Shown here piece after piece: positions 46,399 through 55,091 of a stretch of 64,000 nucleotides of DNA (positions are counted from its first letter, which is position 1; the number at the start of each line of letters is the position of its first letter). The translations under genes and the position numbers were made by a program. The notes beneath the pieces were generated by a model that was given only the letters and a program-made list of their open reading frames with translations, did not search any database and was not told the origin of the DNA. The DNA is from Rhodoligotrophos defluvii (GTDB lineage: Bacteria; Pseudomonadota; Alphaproteobacteria; Rhizobiales; Im1), in contig NZ_SZZM01000001.1 in NCBI RefSeq assembly GCF_005281615.1, positions 1,415,001 through 1,479,000 of the forward strand, given 5' to 3'.

Positions 46399-46468
46399 CG
46401 CAGGCTCGGCAAATGTCTCAAGACCGACCGAGCGCCATAGTCGAACCAGATCCGGCTGGCGCTGTGAA

Positions 46469-46500
46469 GCCGCCCGTCACTAGGTTGAGTGGCGGGCGGC
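46469..46500 (+). terminator. stem-loop downstream of EF-hand gene
   Basis: A 13-bp stem (GCCGCCCGTCACT with its complement, one G-T pair) and 6-nt loop 70 bp after the EF-hand stop. No T-run follows, so it is at best a Rho-assisted terminator or an RNA 3' end. Confidence 0.45.
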
Positions 46501-47046
46501 TCGCCCATGTCCTGCCAAACATCTCGGCTGGGCGGGAATTTGAGCACACGCGAGCTTTGCTCGTGCTGTGAGCGGCCGCGCGCCGGACGCTGATTCCGTC
46601 GTTGCTGATCCACACTTTTCTCTGCCCGGAGAAGTCCCGCTGCAGTAGCACTCGACCGGTTCACCACGCGCGAGCTGCTCGATCGAACTCGCACCACTCG
46701 CGCACGTGACGCGATGTTGATCCCCTCGGGCGCTTTTGCGGATCCACAGCGGAACCATGCGACACCCGGCCTGGTGCACAGGCGCGGAGGCCCGGCCGTG
46801 AAGCGGCGCCACTGCAGTCCTCCGCTCACTATCGGCTTAGCGCAATCGGCCTTGAGACCGGTGACCCAAGACGAGCTCGCCGCGCGCTTAAAGGCGGAGC
46901 GCCGCAACGGCGCCTGCACACTCACAGGAGGCCTGTTTCCTTCTCCCTTGAGGGCAGCGTCTCACCCAGCGTCTCTGTCCAGGCGGTCCGGGTGATGCCT
47001 TCCAACAAAGGTGCCGGCGCGGTCCTTACCGGTAAGGCAGTGTCCC

Positions 47047-47073
47047 GCTGGCTGCGGGCTCTCCGCAGCCAGC
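47047..47073 (-). terminator. stem-loop at the 3' end of the 47083-47697 gene
   Basis: A perfect 11-bp inverted repeat (GCTGGCTGCGG and its complement) with 5-nt loop, starting about 10 bp after the minus-strand stop. It lacks a T-run in that direction. Confidence 0.45.
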
Positions 47074-47082
47074 CAGCAGAGA

Positions 47083-47697
47083 TCACTGCTTGATTGTCGC
47101 CTCGTCCGGATTGGTGACGTCGGAGTTCGGCACTTCGAAATTCAGCGACTGCGTGATCTCCGGCGGATTCCCCGCCATGACCTGCTGAATCGCCTCGCTG
47201 TACTCGGCCCGGGCCTCCTGCACTGACTTTTCGCCTTTGATGACGTCATTCGCAAGGTTCAGTGCTAGGAAATTCGCCAGTTCCTTGTCGCACCGGGCCG
47301 CCAGCTCGCCCTTGGTGCGCTCGGCGATGACGCTGCCATCGAAATGGGCGAGATCGTCGAACAGATCCGGAGGAACGTCATAGTGGATGACCTGCTCCAG
47401 CACGTCCTTGTGGGGCATCGGAAAATTGTGGTCGGTTTCATACCCATAGACGATGGTGCGAACCCACGGCCCGTTCCCGCGCCATATCAGCAGCGTCTTC
47501 GTTGTCTCCTGCGGCTGGCCGTACTTCTCGATCATCGCCTGTGCCGCTTTCTTCGAGGTTTCCGGCCAGTCCTGGATGATCTGTTCAGCCTTTGCGGAGT
47601 CCTGCTGCGCCAGCGCCGTCTGGGCACCGCCGAGGGCGGCGATCAGAACCAGCGTCCCCAGAATGCATGAGCTTTTGAATGGGTGATCTTGGAACAT
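47083..47697 (-). CDS. conserved hypothetical exported protein
   Basis: A 204-residue protein with signal peptide (ILGTLVLIAALGGAQTALAQ) and a helical soluble domain (WPETSKKAAQAMIEKYGQP, LIWRGNGPWVRTIVYGYE, GELAARCDKELANFLALNLA). No enzyme motif is visible. CAAGGAGAAGCCG precedes ATG 47697. A candidate EcfG promoter (47731-47755) sits at a sensible distance, so it may be a stress-induced periplasmic protein. Confidence 0.8.
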   Translation of the reverse strand: MFQDHPFKSSCILGTLVLIAALGGAQTALAQQDSAKAEQIIQDWPETSKKAAQAMIEKYGQPQETTKTLLIWRGNGPWVRTIVYGYETDHNFPMPHKDVLEQVIHYDVPPDLFDDLAHFDGSVIAERTKGELAARCDKELANFLALNLANDVIKGEKSVQEARAEYSEAIQQVMAGNPPEITQSLNFEVPNSDVTNPDEATIKQ

Positions 47698-47730
47698 CGG
47701 CTTCTCCTTGCATTTGGGTTCAGACTCGCG

Positions 47731-47755
47731 AACCAAGGCTGCCGTTCATTGTTCC
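47731..47755 (-). promoter_or_regulatory. candidate EcfG-type promoter of the 47083-47697 gene
   Basis: On the minus strand GGAAC (47751-47755), 16 nt, then gGTT (47731-47734), matching GGAAC-N16/17-xGTT. It ends 33 bp before the start codon. This is the best placed of the three EcfG-like sites in the window. Confidence 0.55.
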
Positions 47756-47972
47756 GTTTTTTGCAAGCGGCGCCTCCCATGTCGCCTTGCCGACGCACTG
47801 CCCGTAAGCTCTGCCGAACTCCGCGCCGAGCACTCCCCTGCCGCGACTGCCTGAATACGAGCGGCAGCGGACAGGGATGCTATCCGGTATCCCAAAGCAG
47901 GAAGCTGGTGAAGTCGTAACCACCGAGACGGGCCCGCGGCTGCAAGGCCGTCGAAAGCTGGGGTTCATCCGT

Positions 47973-48875
47973 TCATTCGGTTTGGTCGGTCTGCCGCGAC
48001 CCTTGGCTCTGGGGCTGACGGTCCTCCCCTGTCGAGCCGGTGGTCAGCGCATCGTTGTGCAGATCGACCCTGGTCTTCAGCTCATCATAGTCGAACTGCT
48101 CCAGAGTCGCGATCTCGGCGCGATCATACCCAACGCCGTAGTACGGCACACCGGGATTCCAGCCATATCCATAGCCATAGAACGGATAGGCGTAATAGCC
48201 GCCACCAAACGCGGAATCGGCACTCACCACCACTGCCCGCAGGTTCCCGTCCGTCGTGAAGATCAGATCGGACACGTTGCCGTAGCCGACATCGCCGTTC
48301 AGATAAGCGTCATCGTTCAAGAGTTCCGTCGCCTTCCAGATTCGCGGGCCTGCTTCCAGGTCCTCCTCGACGACGTGCGTATAGCCGGTCTCGTTCTTTT
48401 GCAGATAGGACACCCTGAAGGGTGAATAGTCGGGTAGGTTATCTTCGGTCAACGGCACCGTGACCCGACCGAGATCCGGACTGATGCTGGCCTGATCCCA
48501 TGGGATGAGCACGTGAGTGTCTCCTATATCAAGGAAGCCGCCCACCTCGGCGATAATCCCAAGTAGCCTGCCCTTGTCGCTCACGATGAGATTCTCGACC
48601 TCGCCGATCTCTTCGCCATTCATCCCGAAGACATCCGCGTCAATCAACCGCTCGGCGCTCCATCCCTCGGCATAGAGTGGCGCGTAGCTCCACTCTTCCA
48701 GAACGAGGACCGGGGGCCGATCGCCCTGCTGGTCTGCCTGCTGCTCTTGGCCCGTTTGAGGTTGGCTCTCACTCTGCTGCACCTTCTGCTGGTTCTGCGC
48801 CTCCGCAGGGACCGCATAGCAGATGCCCATCGCGGTTACCGCAGCGATGACGAGACTAGGTCCGTTCCGTATCAT
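47973..48875 (-). CDS. exported PRC-barrel protein (two barrels)
   Basis: A 300-residue protein with a signal peptide (LVIAAVTAMGICYAVPAEAQ), a Gln-rich linker, and two PRC-barrel domains: one around RLIDADVFGMNGEEIGEVENLIV, the other around LLNDDAYLNGDVGYGNVSDLIF. A Gly/Tyr-rich stretch follows (FGGGYYAYPFYGYGYG), and a polar tail ends the protein. PRC barrels mediate protein contacts or stress tolerance in envelope proteins. AAGGAGAACAAGCG precedes ATG 48875. This is the last chromosomal gene before the tRNA junction. Confidence 0.87.
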   Translation of the reverse strand: MIRNGPSLVIAAVTAMGICYAVPAEAQNQQKVQQSESQPQTGQEQQADQQGDRPPVLVLEEWSYAPLYAEGWSAERLIDADVFGMNGEEIGEVENLIVSDKGRLLGIIAEVGGFLDIGDTHVLIPWDQASISPDLGRVTVPLTEDNLPDYSPFRVSYLQKNETGYTHVVEEDLEAGPRIWKATELLNDDAYLNGDVGYGNVSDLIFTTDGNLRAVVVSADSAFGGGYYAYPFYGYGYGWNPGVPYYGVGYDRAEIATLEQFDYDELKTRVDLHNDALTTGSTGEDRQPQSQGSRQTDQTE

Positions 48876-49279
48876 CGCTTGTTCTCCTTTGATTTCGTCT
48901 GGTTGTTCTTTGCCGCCGCTCGACCGGCATTGCCGGACATGTGCCCAGCATCTTTGCGGTGCACCTGAGAACAGGGACGGCTGTTGCAGCCCCAAGCACT
49001 TTCCTGGTGGGGTTGTTCCGACTCTGGTGGGGGGTGTCACGCCGGCCGATCGACGGGAGGAAATGGCCAAATGGCTGCCGCAACCTCGACCCGCACCTTT
49101 TGTCCGGGTCTCGCGGTCTTCGTCGTTACTCGGCCATCCGCTGACGACCTTCGCCCGTTCGTCAGCTGAGCTGCTGCCGCGGACCCGATGATCTTACATC
49201 GCGGCGGCTCACAACGGTGAGTATTTGGTGAGTTACTGTTCCCGCCGCGTCTTCCAAGCGAATAACTACTTGAAATAAT
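48876..49279. other. 404-bp intergenic region left of the island junction
   Basis: It contains the upstream region of the PRC-barrel gene and no credible gene of its own. No clear promoter, repeat or second tRNA piece was found by eye. Confidence 0.5.
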
Positions 49280-49324
49280 TGGCGCACCCGACACGATTCG
49301 AACGTGTGACCTCTGCCTTCGGAG
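49280..49324 (-). other. 3' fragment of tRNA-Arg(CCG), attachment site of the island
   Basis: The 45 nt read on the minus strand give the end of the anticodon loop (CTCCGAA), the 3' anticodon stem GGCAG, the variable region, a complete T arm with GTTCGAATC, and an acceptor 3' strand ending in encoded CCA. The 5' half is absent: the next bases cannot form the anticodon stem or D arm. This is the expected scar when a tyrosine integrase inserts into a tRNA 3' end. The intact tRNA-Arg(CCG) should lie at the right end of the island, beyond base 64000. Confidence 0.8.
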
Positions 49325-49508
49325 CAATTTAGGCTGCCTATCCGAAATGCACGATAGAGCACGCTAGGCTACGATAACCCATTGAAACCACTGGACTATG
49401 GGGTTTTCTACGCCGAAATGTCTATCCAAAATTTCGCTCCGATCTTCATCCGGCTGCTTCCGTGGTGCTTCCGCGGAAACAGCCCCTCTCCAGCAGAGGA
49501 GAAGCCAC

Positions 49509-50855
49509 ATGGCAAAACTGACCAAGCGCATAGTGGACGCCGCCGACGTCCGTGAAAAGGACTACTTCATCTGGGATGACGAGCTGCCGGGCTTCGGCCT
49601 TCGCGTTTTCACCTCGGGCAAGCGTAGCTACCTCATCCAGTATCGCGCCGCCGGCCGGACGCGACGCTTCACGATCGGCCTGCACGGTATCTGGACGGCA
49701 GAGACCGCCCGGCAGGAGGCTAAGGTTCAGCTTGGTCGCGTCGCCAAGGGCGAGAACCCGTCCGAGGAACGCCAGCTCGACCATCAGGCCATCACCGTCA
49801 AGGAGCTGTGCGCCCTCTATGTCGCCGACCTGAATGCGGGACTGATCCTCGGCAAGGGCGGCCGCCCCAAGAAGCCGTCGACCATCGTCACCGACGCCGG
49901 CCGCATTGAGCGGCACATCATCCCGCTGATCGGCACGCGGCGGGTGAAGGATCTCGTCAAGGCCGACATCAACAAAGTCCTCAAGGACATCATGGCCGGC
50001 AAGACGCGAGTCTCTGTCAAGACGAAGAAGCTGCGCGGCAAGGCCATCGTGCGCGGTGGCGCGGGCACGGCGACCCGCACTGTCGGCCTGCTCGGCGGCA
50101 TCCTCACCTATGCCGTCGAGGCCGGCATCATCGACCGCAATCCCGCCCACGGCTTGAAGAAGCCGAAGGACAATGTGCGCAACCGCCGTCTGACGGAGGC
50201 CGAGTATCACATCCTGGGCGACATTCTGCGAAACGCGGCCGAGACCGAGAAATACGCGATGACCGTCGACATCATCCGCCAGATCGCCATGACAGGCTGC
50301 CGCCGCACCGAGATGATCCGGCTCATGCGGACCGAGGTGGACGCGGCGGGCAGTTGCCTGCGCCTCGTCGACAGCAAGGAAGGCGCTTCCGTCCGCCCCA
50401 TCGGGCTTCCCGTCGTCGAATATCTCGAGGAACGCTGCAAGGACCTGACCGGCACCTATGTCTTCCCCGGCCAGGGCGAGGACAACGCCTTCGGCAGCTT
50501 CCCGAACCACTGGGAGCAGATATTCAAGGACACGCCGCTAGCCGATGTCACGCCGCACGTCCTGCGCCACAGCTTCGCCAGCATCGGCAACGATCTCGGC
50601 TTCACGGAGGTCACAATCGCGGCGCTGGTCGGCCACTCCAAGGGGTCAGTGACGAGCAAATACATCCATAGCCTCGACACTGCGCTCATCATGGCCGCAG
50701 ACACCATCTCCGGCTACATCAAGGGCCTTCTCGACGGCGTCGCCTTTAAGCAGACCGCCTATGCCCTCGACCGGGATTCCCGGAAGGCGGCGCTGGCGCG
50801 TTTCCTCCAATCGGCGGCCGTCAACGAGCAGGAGGAGCTGCCTCTTGCGGCGTAA
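49509..50855 (+). CDS. tyrosine-type integrase (P4/DUF4102 family)
   Basis: A 448-residue site-specific recombinase. The N-terminal arm-binding DUF4102 domain has DELPGFGLRVFTSGKRSYLI and TARQEAKVQLGRVAKGENP. Catalytic residues are visible as Arg in MTGCRRTEMIRL, HxxR in HVLRHSFASIG, His in ALVGHSKGS and Tyr in TSKYIHSLD. ATG 49509 has GAGGAGAAG before it; the longer open frame lacks this. Its position 185 bp from the tRNA fragment fits integrases that target tRNA genes. It should excise and integrate the island. Confidence 0.95.
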   Translation: MAKLTKRIVDAADVREKDYFIWDDELPGFGLRVFTSGKRSYLIQYRAAGRTRRFTIGLHGIWTAETARQEAKVQLGRVAKGENPSEERQLDHQAITVKELCALYVADLNAGLILGKGGRPKKPSTIVTDAGRIERHIIPLIGTRRVKDLVKADINKVLKDIMAGKTRVSVKTKKLRGKAIVRGGAGTATRTVGLLGGILTYAVEAGIIDRNPAHGLKKPKDNVRNRRLTEAEYHILGDILRNAAETEKYAMTVDIIRQIAMTGCRRTEMIRLMRTEVDAAGSCLRLVDSKEGASVRPIGLPVVEYLEERCKDLTGTYVFPGQGEDNAFGSFPNHWEQIFKDTPLADVTPHVLRHSFASIGNDLGFTEVTIAALVGHSKGSVTSKYIHSLDTALIMAADTISGYIKGLLDGVAFKQTAYALDRDSRKAALARFLQSAAVNEQEELPLAA

Positions 50856-50931
50856 CCGACACCATCAGGGGGTTTCAGTTATTGCAGTTGGAGCCCGCAA
50901 CGACTATATTGGCTGGTCAGGAGAACCCATC

Positions 50932-51378
50932 ATGGCCAGCCAAGTCGTCAAATTCGCCGGTCTCTCGGACCGCGACCGCAAGAAGGTCTCGCCTCTGCCC
51001 AAGCTGGCGGAGGGCGACCGCGTCGAGCTGCGCGTCCGGCGCCGCGACGGTCACGATGAGACCCTGACCCTGCCGCCCGCGGCGGCGAGCGCCGTCGAGG
51101 CCCTGATCACGCACCTGCTCAGCGGCGAGCGCGTGGCGGTTCTTTCCGAGGATCAGGAGCTGAGCCCCACCGAGGCGTCCGAAATCCTCGGCATCTCGCG
51201 TCCGCTCGTCGTGCTGCGCATGGACCGGGGCGATCTGCCCTTCCGTTATATCGGCAAACACCGCCGCGCCTCGCTCAAGGACGTGCTGACGCTGAAGGCC
51301 AAGCTCGACGTCCGGCGCAAGGCCATGCAGGACCTCGCCGCTGACGCCGAGGATCTCCATCTTCGCTATGGCGTTTAA
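50932..51378 (+). CDS. HTH (excisionase-like) antitoxin
   Basis: A 148-residue protein with a central MerR/excisionase-type helix-turn-helix, SPTEASEILGISRPLVVLRM, followed by RYIGKHRRASLKDVLTLKA. The ribosome site CAGGAG precedes ATG 50932. The stop overlaps the PIN toxin start by 11 bp, a classical antitoxin-first arrangement. It is expected to bind and neutralise the toxin and repress the pair. Confidence 0.85.
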   Translation: MASQVVKFAGLSDRDRKKVSPLPKLAEGDRVELRVRRRDGHDETLTLPPAAASAVEALITHLLSGERVAVLSEDQELSPTEASEILGISRPLVVLRMDRGDLPFRYIGKHRRASLKDVLTLKAKLDVRRKAMQDLAADAEDLHLRYGV

Positions 51379-51943
51379 GTCCGCCGTCGCCATCTACGAT
51401 GCCTGCATCCTCTACCCCTTCCATCTGAGGAATGTCGTCGTGCAGGCGGCGGTCGACGGTCTTGTCGATGCGCACTGGACGGAGGCGATCCATGACGAGT
51501 GGATACGCAACCTACTGGCCAATACGCCGGGTCTTCCGCCCGAGCACCTGCAAGCGACGAAGCAGCTCATGAACGTCGCCGTGCCGGAGGCGACCGTCAC
51601 CGGCTACGAACGGCATATCCACACCGTGAGCCTGCCCGATACCGATGACCGCCACGTCGCGGCGGCGGCGATCGAGGCTGGCGCGTCGATGATCGTCACC
51701 TGGAACCTGCGTGACTTCCCCGTCGCCGAGTTGAGGAAGCATGGTCTGGCGCGGCAATCGCCGGACGCCTTTCTCGTCGGTCTCTACGAACAGGCCCCGG
51801 ATATGCTGCTCGCCTCGCTGGCGAATGCGCGCAGCAATCTCAGCCGGACGCGCGTCTCGGCCGCCGATTTCGTCGGCATCCTGCGCGACCAGAGGTTGGT
51901 CAAGCTCGCGGCGCAGATCGAGAACCACGTCAGCGACCTGTAG
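51368..51943 (+). CDS. PIN-domain toxin
   Basis: A 191-residue PIN-domain ribonuclease. The acidic metal-binding set is visible as YDACILYPF, IHDEWIRNL, PDTDDRHVAAAAIEAGA and TWNLRDFP. It lies immediately downstream of, and overlaps, the HTH antitoxin gene. It likely cleaves RNA when the antitoxin is lost and so stabilises the island. The C-terminal extension is longer than in the smallest VapC proteins. Confidence 0.88.
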   Translation: MAFKSAVAIYDACILYPFHLRNVVVQAAVDGLVDAHWTEAIHDEWIRNLLANTPGLPPEHLQATKQLMNVAVPEATVTGYERHIHTVSLPDTDDRHVAAAAIEAGASMIVTWNLRDFPVAELRKHGLARQSPDAFLVGLYEQAPDMLLASLANARSNLSRTRVSAADFVGILRDQRLVKLAAQIENHVSDL

Positions 51944-52092
51944 GGCTGCTTTCCGCGTTTGCTGAAACCCGGTTCTGCGGATTTACGATGCGAGGCTGTT
52001 CCTCAGTGCCCCTTGCGCTCACCAGGCGGGCAGGCAACAGCATCGCCATAGAATATAAGTGTTGTTCATTTCAGAGGGATGTTTCCGCGAAC

Positions 52093-52917
52093 ATGGCCAA
52101 GAAAACGGTCGAAAGAATTAATCCGACGCCCTCCACCGTAAAGAAGCTCTTCGCCTATAGCGGAAACCAGTGTGCCGTCCCCGATTGTCAGGAGCAGCTT
52201 GTCGACGCAAGCGGCGCCATGCTGGGCAAGGTCGCCCATATCTGCGCCGCCGAGAAAGGCGGGCCGCGCTTTGACGTTGACATGAGCAACGAAGACCGCC
52301 GCGCATTTGAAAACCTGCTTCTGGTTTGCGGCAAGCACCATGACATCATCGACCATCAGCCCAATGTGACGACCTACACGGTCGAGGTGCTGCGCAAATA
52401 CAAGGCCGATCACGAAGATCGTTTCAAACGGGCGGAGCTACAGCTCATCGCGCAGATCACGGACACGACCCAGGCCAGGCTGCCCACCTATCCGGAAACG
52501 CTGAAGCGGTTCGGAGAGGTCTTCGATGTCACCGACTCGATGAATCTCGACGAGGAAGTCGCCGGGCTGACCACCTTCATCGACAGGCTGAAGGAGCTTC
52601 CCCTCGAAGAGCGGGCATTCGCCATCAAGCTGGCCGAACGCATGAGACGTCGGGACGTCGATGACCTGCCGGCCGAAGACGTGGTCGGCGCGTTCAACCT
52701 TGGAAAAACCAGGCTGCGTCAGCATATGACTTTGCTGGAGCATCACCTGCTTGGCGATATCACCGAAGGGCATGGCTACCAGCAATATATCGTGCGGCTG
52801 TGGGACCGCGATCCCGGCGGCAATCCCTGGATAGAGATGCTGGAGTTCTGCGAAAAGACGGGCATCACCATCGACAGCCTCCTCTATGATCTCAATTTCG
52901 CGCAGTACGACGGCTGA
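52093..52917 (+). CDS. HNH-nuclease-like protein
   Basis: A 274-residue protein whose N-terminal 90 residues resemble an HNH/ββα-metal nuclease with zinc knuckles: GNQCAVPDC, KVAHICAAEKGGPR, ENLLLVCGKHHDIID. The remaining 180 residues form a helical domain of unknown family (LERMRRRDVDDLPAEDVV-like, HHLLGDITEGHGYQQYIVRL). ATG 52093 places the nuclease at the N-terminus. It stands alone after the toxin-antitoxin pair. A defence or DNA-processing role is possible but not shown. Confidence 0.72.
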   Translation: MAKKTVERINPTPSTVKKLFAYSGNQCAVPDCQEQLVDASGAMLGKVAHICAAEKGGPRFDVDMSNEDRRAFENLLLVCGKHHDIIDHQPNVTTYTVEVLRKYKADHEDRFKRAELQLIAQITDTTQARLPTYPETLKRFGEVFDVTDSMNLDEEVAGLTTFIDRLKELPLEERAFAIKLAERMRRRDVDDLPAEDVVGAFNLGKTRLRQHMTLLEHHLLGDITEGHGYQQYIVRLWDRDPGGNPWIEMLEFCEKTGITIDSLLYDLNFAQYDG

Positions 52918-53029
52918 CGGCAGTATGGCGGCGCGGTCGCCTCCAACAGCCTCACGGCATCAGGAAGGTTGATCGGTTTGCCCGGCAGGGCTCGCAACCA
53001 TCGTTTCCACGACTGTCTGCATTTTTGGC

Positions 53030-53097
53030 GGGGGAAAGCCTTCCCCCTGGCCGGCACTTCGTTGCCGGCGCACCCCCTTCTGCGGGGAGACCCCGCA
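53030..53097 (+). repeat. three tandem hairpins before the ardC leader
   Basis: Three consecutive inverted repeats: GGGGGAA/TTCCCCC (53030-53047), GCCGGC/GCCGGC (53050-53069) and TGCGGGG/CCCCGCA (53081-53097). They lie between the HNH gene and the structured leader of ardC, and could act as a terminator array or recombination-related structure. Confidence 0.6.
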
Positions 53098-53108
53098 ACG
53101 CCCCCTTT

Positions 53109-53182
53109 AGAGTGAGAGTGCGGACCGGGTTTGCCGTGACGGGTTGAGGGCTGGAGAAGAGGTCTCCGGCGCCCGTCGCGGA
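53109..53182 (+). promoter_or_regulatory. structured 5' leader, copy A (ardC)
   Basis: Begins AGAGTGAGAG; 29 nt later GACGGG (53138-53143) pairs with CCCGTC (53172-53177). The enclosed hairpin is GGAGA/TCTCC (53153-53157 with 53163-53167). GGAG follows directly as the ribosome site, and ATG is at 53191. Same layout as copies B and C. Confidence 0.75.
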
Positions 53183-53190
53183 GAACCGCG

Positions 53191-54144
53191 ATGTCCAGAC
53201 AGGATCGCAGCGCGCGCCCCGGCTCGGATCGGGCGAGCCTTTACGACGATATCACAAACAAGATCATCGGCGAACTGGAGGCCGGCCGCTTCCCTTGGGT
53301 TCAGCCCTGGGGCTCGGCCGCGGTCAAGGCGCCGCTCGCCATGCCGCAGAACGCCGCCACAGGCCGGCGCTATTCGGGGATAAACGTCCTCATCCTTTGG
53401 GGCGCCGTCATCGAGCATGGTTTCCCCGGCCAGAGCTGGCTCACCTTCCGCCAGGCGCTTTCCCTCGGCGGCAATGTCAGGAAGGGCGAGCGCGGCACCA
53501 CCGTCGTCTATGCCGATCGTTTCACCCCCGAGGACGAAAAGCGCCGCGCCCGCGAGGCCGGCGAGGACGCTCAGGCGATTCCGTTCCTGAAGCGCTTCAC
53601 GGTCTTCAACGCCGCTCAATGCGACGGCCTGCCTGAAGAAATCGCCGTCGTCGCACCGCCGCCCGAACCGGGCCTGATCGAGCCGCGCGTCGAGGCCCTG
53701 ATCCGGGCGACCGGCATCGACTTCCGCATCGGCGGAGACCGCGCCTTCTATGTCCCGGCGCATGACTATGTCGTCGTTCCGCCGCCGCAGGCGTATTTCG
53801 AGCCGATCAACTGGCACCGTACGGCGCTGCATGAGCTCGGACACGCGACGGGCCATCCCTTGCGCCTCGGCCGTGATTTCTCCGGCTCCTTCGGCACCAA
53901 GAAATACGCCTTCGAGGAGCTGATTGCCGAGATCAACGCGGCCTTCTGCTGCGCCTCGCTCGGCATCGCTCCGACCGTCCGCCATGCCGACTATATCGGC
54001 TCCTGGCTAGACGTCCTGCGCGAAGACAATCGCGCCATCGTCCGAGCCGCCTCCCAAGCCAGCAAGGCGGCCGACTGGCTTCTCAGCTTCCTGCCGGATG
54101 CCGGCAGCATCGACCAGAACGACGACGAGCGGGAGGCGGCGTGA
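53191..54144 (+). CDS. ardC: ArdC-like antirestriction protein with zincin domain
   Basis: A 317-residue protein. The N-terminal ssDNA-binding ArdC domain includes ASLYDDITNKIIGELEAGRF, PWVQPWG, RRYSGINVLILWG and VRKGERGTTVVYADRF. A zincin-like peptidase domain follows with HELGHATGH as metal site and EELIAEINAAFCC as the Glu helix. ArdC proteins protect incoming DNA from host restriction and also bind single-stranded DNA during transfer. The gene carries structured leader A. Its stop overlaps the next gene. Confidence 0.92.
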   Translation: MSRQDRSARPGSDRASLYDDITNKIIGELEAGRFPWVQPWGSAAVKAPLAMPQNAATGRRYSGINVLILWGAVIEHGFPGQSWLTFRQALSLGGNVRKGERGTTVVYADRFTPEDEKRRAREAGEDAQAIPFLKRFTVFNAAQCDGLPEEIAVVAPPPEPGLIEPRVEALIRATGIDFRIGGDRAFYVPAHDYVVVPPPQAYFEPINWHRTALHELGHATGHPLRLGRDFSGSFGTKKYAFEELIAEINAAFCCASLGIAPTVRHADYIGSWLDVLREDNRAIVRAASQASKAADWLLSFLPDAGSIDQNDDEREAA

Positions 54145-55091
54145 TGAACGCGCTCGCCTTTCCGGGTTTCGTCCCCGACCCCGCGCAGTCGGTCGACATC
54201 CGCCTGCGCGTCCTCAGCCTGGGCGCCGGCGTCCAGTCCACCACGCTGGCGCTGATGGCGGCGCATGGCGAAGTCGGCCCCATGCCCGATTGCGCCATCT
54301 TCGCCGATACCGGGTGGGAGCCGCAGGCCGTCTATGACCATCTCGCCTTGCTGCGATCGCCCAATGTCCTGCCGTTTCCCGTCCATATCGTCTCGGGCGG
54401 GGATCTGCGCGCCGACCTCATCGCCGGCGCACAGGGCGAGCGCTGGGCCTCCATTCCAGCCTTCACCCGCACCGTGACCCCGGCCGGGAGCGAGCTTCCC
54501 GTCTATGACGAGGATGAAAACGGCGATCTCGTCGTTGTCGGCTCCCGCATCGTGGCTACCGAGCGGGCCAGCATCGGCATGATCCGCCGCCAATGCACCG
54601 GAGACTACAAGATCGTGCCGATCAGGCGGAAAGTGCGCGAGCTGCTCGGCATCGCCGGGCGGCGCTCGCCCACGTCGCCGGTCGCCGAGCAATGGATCGG
54701 GATTTCGCTCGACGAGGCGCTTCGCATGAAGCCCTCTTTCGAGAGCTGGCAGGTCAACCGCTGGCCCCTGATCGAGCGGGGCCTTACTCGCCAGGATTGC
54801 CTGCGCTGGCTGGAACGGCATGATTATCCGCTGCCGCCCAAAAGCGCCTGCATCGGGTGTCCGTTTCATTCCGACAATCACTGGCGACAGATGCGCGATC
54901 ATGATCCCGAAGCCTGGACGGACGCCGTGTCGGTCGATGCCGCCATCCGCACCGGTTTCCGCGGCATCCGCGCCGAAGTCTATCTGCACCGCTCCGCCGT
55001 GCCACTGGACCAAACCCATCTATCGACGACCGCCGACCACGGCCAGCTCGATCTCTGGCCGAACGAGTGCGAGGGCATGTGCGGCGTCTGA
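54144..55091 (+). CDS. PP-loop/PAPS-reductase-like protein
   Basis: A 315-residue adenine-nucleotide alpha-hydrolase-fold protein. The P-loop is LSLGAGVQSTTLALMA near residues 24-39, with FADTGWEPQAVYDHL following. A QCTGDYKIVPIRRKVREL segment and a C-terminal Cys pair in KSACIGCPFHSDNHWRQM are also clear. The fold activates sulfur or nucleobases with ATP. It is coupled to ardC by a 1-base overlap (ATG 54144). Possible roles are nucleic-acid modification or nucleotide salvage; it is not a full-length DndC. Confidence 0.75.
   Translation: MNALAFPGFVPDPAQSVDIRLRVLSLGAGVQSTTLALMAAHGEVGPMPDCAIFADTGWEPQAVYDHLALLRSPNVLPFPVHIVSGGDLRADLIAGAQGERWASIPAFTRTVTPAGSELPVYDEDENGDLVVVGSRIVATERASIGMIRRQCTGDYKIVPIRRKVRELLGIAGRRSPTSPVAEQWIGISLDEALRMKPSFESWQVNRWPLIERGLTRQDCLRWLERHDYPLPPKSACIGCPFHSDNHWRQMRDHDPEAWTDAVSVDAAIRTGFRGIRAEVYLHRSAVPLDQTHLSTTADHGQLDLWPNECEGMCGV

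Larger units (their letters stand above)
46399..47082. other. 684-bp region without a recognised gene
   Basis: Several overlapping frames are open on both strands, but none has a ribosome site, a recognisable domain or natural composition. It contains two strong stem-loops (46469-46500 and 47047-47073). A decayed gene or mobile-element scar is possible, but I could not identify one. Confidence 0.5.

Noticed and set aside
46714-46995. A 93-codon open frame on the plus strand in the 46.4-47.1 kb gap
   Set aside because: No ribosome site, no domain, and overlapping frames are open on the other strand with equal quality.
49280-49356. A complete tRNA gene
   Set aside because: Only the 3' part folds. 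Bases 49325-49356 cannot pair to give the anticodon stem, D arm or acceptor 5' strand.
54144-55091. A DndC-type phosphorothioation protein
   Set aside because: The fold fits, but the protein is shorter than DndC and no dndB, dndD or dndE genes are nearby.
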